Assembly: GCA_023387245.1 (NCBI GenBank)
Contig: JAEWIH010000082.1
Span: forward strand, 1 to 6,823
DNA from: Bacillota bacterium
Lineage (GTDB): Bacteria; Bacillota_I; Bacilli_A; Erysipelotrichales; Erysipelotrichaceae
DNA: 6,823 nucleotides
Direction of reading: 5' to 3'
The notes under the pieces were generated by a model. That model ran no database searches. It worked only from the letters and a program-made list of their open reading frames with translations, and had not been told where the DNA came from. Position numbers and translations under genes: made by a program. Positions 5,678 to 6,823 of this stretch are shown in pieces. The stretch's first letter is position 1. Each line of letters opens with the position of its first letter.

Positions 5678-6823
5678 TTATAAGAAATTATTTTCTACTG
5701 GATCAATATAAATAGTGCTATACTTTTTAACTAATACTTTACCTAGCGGTGCCTTTGGAATTTTTTTAATATATTTAATTTGAGTATACTGGACCGGTAC
5801 CGAACTAGAATATTTATGTTTAGATAATAAGACAGCTAAATTACTCGCAAAACGAATTTCTTTTTCAAAAACTTGATCACTACAAACAACTACATGACCA
5901 CCACTACCATCCAAAACATGGAACCACCAATAATTTTTATGAGCCAAATTAAAAGTTAAATAATCATTTTGAACATTAGACTTACCATATAAATAAATAA
6001 TACCATCCTCTTCTATTTGAGCAACATTAACTTTTTTCTTTTTAGGTTTTAAATTATTATATTTAACTGTTAATAAACCATAATCAATTAATTCCTTTTC
6101 AATTTCTTTCACTTCAACTAAACTAGCATTTTCTAATTGAAATAAAAGGCTTTGATAATATTCAATATTAGTTAGTGTTAATTGTTGTTGCTGTAATATA
6201 TATGATAATGATGTTTTTAATTTACGATATTTTTGATAATATTTATTCGCATTTTGACTAGCATTTAATTTTGGATCAAGTGGAATTATTCTCATATTAT
6301 TATCAAAATCTAAAACCTCGAAATTATTACTACCCTTATTAATATTATTACCAAAACTAATAAGTAGATCACCAAATAATAAATATTTACTAGCATCTTC
6401 TACTTCTAATAATTGTTGTTTAAATAGTTCAAGTTTCTTAGACAAGCGTTTAATTTCACGATTTAATTTCTTAACTAAATTACCAGTTACTGAAGCTATT
6501 TTTTGTTTTTGATTATATTGAAAATAAATACTATCTAAACCATTAATTAATGGATATTTTTTATAATCAGATCTATTTAAATGTAATAATTCTAAACAAT
6601 GAAAAACTTTATTACCATAATCATAAATATAATCACTAGCCTTAATTTCTGCCATCATTGAATCTAAACTTTGACCAATATTTAAACGATACTGTAATTC
6701 TTTGGATAATAAACTAGAAAAGCCATCCAATTGAAAAACGAAATTAGTATTTAGATCTAACTTAGGATTTAAAAAAGGATTAAAGCGAATCATATTTTCT
6801 GGTAATTGATATAAAACATTATG
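5678..6823 (-). CDS. rqcH: RqcH / NFACT-family ribosome quality control protein, N-terminus outside window
   Basis: Family role: RqcH binds stalled 50S subunits carrying peptidyl-tRNA and adds C-terminal alanine tails that mark the peptide for degradation. Older annotation calls it fibronectin-binding protein. The frame is open to the right edge: the ten codons before the first ATG (6793) read HNVLYQLPEN in frame, so that ATG is internal. Visible are 381 residues of a family of about 550-570. The N-terminal NFACT-N domain, where the key Asp-Arg pair lies, is largely missing. In visible numbering, DGFSSLLSKEL (33-43) is the helix-hairpin-helix area and about 110-250 is the coiled-coil middle domain, with GDLL and LDPKLNASQNANKYYQKY. 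The NFACT-R domain covers about 270-375, with YGKSNVQNDYLTF, WWFH and SSSVPVQYT. The stop lies 61 nt before gmk. Confidence 0.92.
   Translation of the reverse strand, partial: HNVLYQLPENMIRFNPFLNPKLDLNTNFVFQLDGFSSLLSKELQYRLNIGQSLDSMMAEIKASDYIYDYGNKVFHCLELLHLNRSDYKKYPLINGLDSIYFQYNQKQKIASVTGNLVKKLNREIKRLSKKLELFKQQLLEVEDASKYLLFGDLLISFGNNINKGSNNFEVLDFDNNMRIIPLDPKLNASQNANKYYQKYRKLKTSLSYILQQQQLTLTNIEYYQSLLFQLENASLVEVKEIEKELIDYGLLTVKYNNLKPKKKKVNVAQIEEDGIIYLYGKSNVQNDYLTFNLAHKNYWWFHVLDGSGGHVVVCSDQVFEKEIRFASNLAVLLSKHKYSSSVPVQYTQIKYIKKIPKAPLGKVLVKKYSTIYIDPVENNFL

Noticed and set aside
6791..6793. ATG as the true start of rqcH
   Set aside because: The frame stays open to the window edge, and the visible protein would lack the whole NFACT-N domain, so this Met is internal.

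Overview
The window is AT-rich bacterial chromosome, and every complete gene lies on the minus strand. The proteins are rich in Asn, Lys and Ile. Shine-Dalgarno sites are of the GGAGG type, and the gene set (rqcH, gmk, priA, rsmB, a pyrophosphate-type phosphofructokinase) suggests a low-GC Bacillota. An Acholeplasma/RF39/Erysipelotrichia-like lineage with a small genome is plausible, but a genus cannot be named from this sequence. The Trp codons I checked are all TGG and rsmB ends in TGA, so the standard bacterial code fits better than the Mycoplasma/Spiroplasma code.

Layout in the direction of transcription (high to low coordinates): the 3' two thirds of rqcH (ribosome quality control) enters from the right edge. 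A likely promoter follows, then gmk (guanylate kinase), priA (replication restart helicase) and rsmB (16S rRNA m5C methyltransferase), packed with 0-3 nt gaps or a 10 nt overlap. A 107-nt gap after rsmB carries a weak hairpin and a strong extended -10 promoter for pfp, whose product is a pyrophosphate-type phosphofructokinase. A 13-bp hairpin then abuts a tRNA-Ser(CGA), and a clear intrinsic terminator closes the unit at about 259-290.

The left 300 bases are mobile-element territory. The left end of an IS3-family element, with the first 23 codons of its transposase, leaves the window at base 1. A short 5' relic that looks like a second IS3-type element points the other way at about 120-190. 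I see nothing assignable in 191-258.

The rqcH-gmk-priA-rsmB order matches the Bacillus subtilis yloA-gmk-priA-rsmB region, but genes that sit between them there (remA, rpoZ, coaBC, def, fmt) are absent. I find no sign of a new multi-gene system. The best leads are a hairpin that would hide the transposase ribosome binding site from read-through transcripts, a hairpin flush with the tRNA 5' end, and a shortened RsmB.
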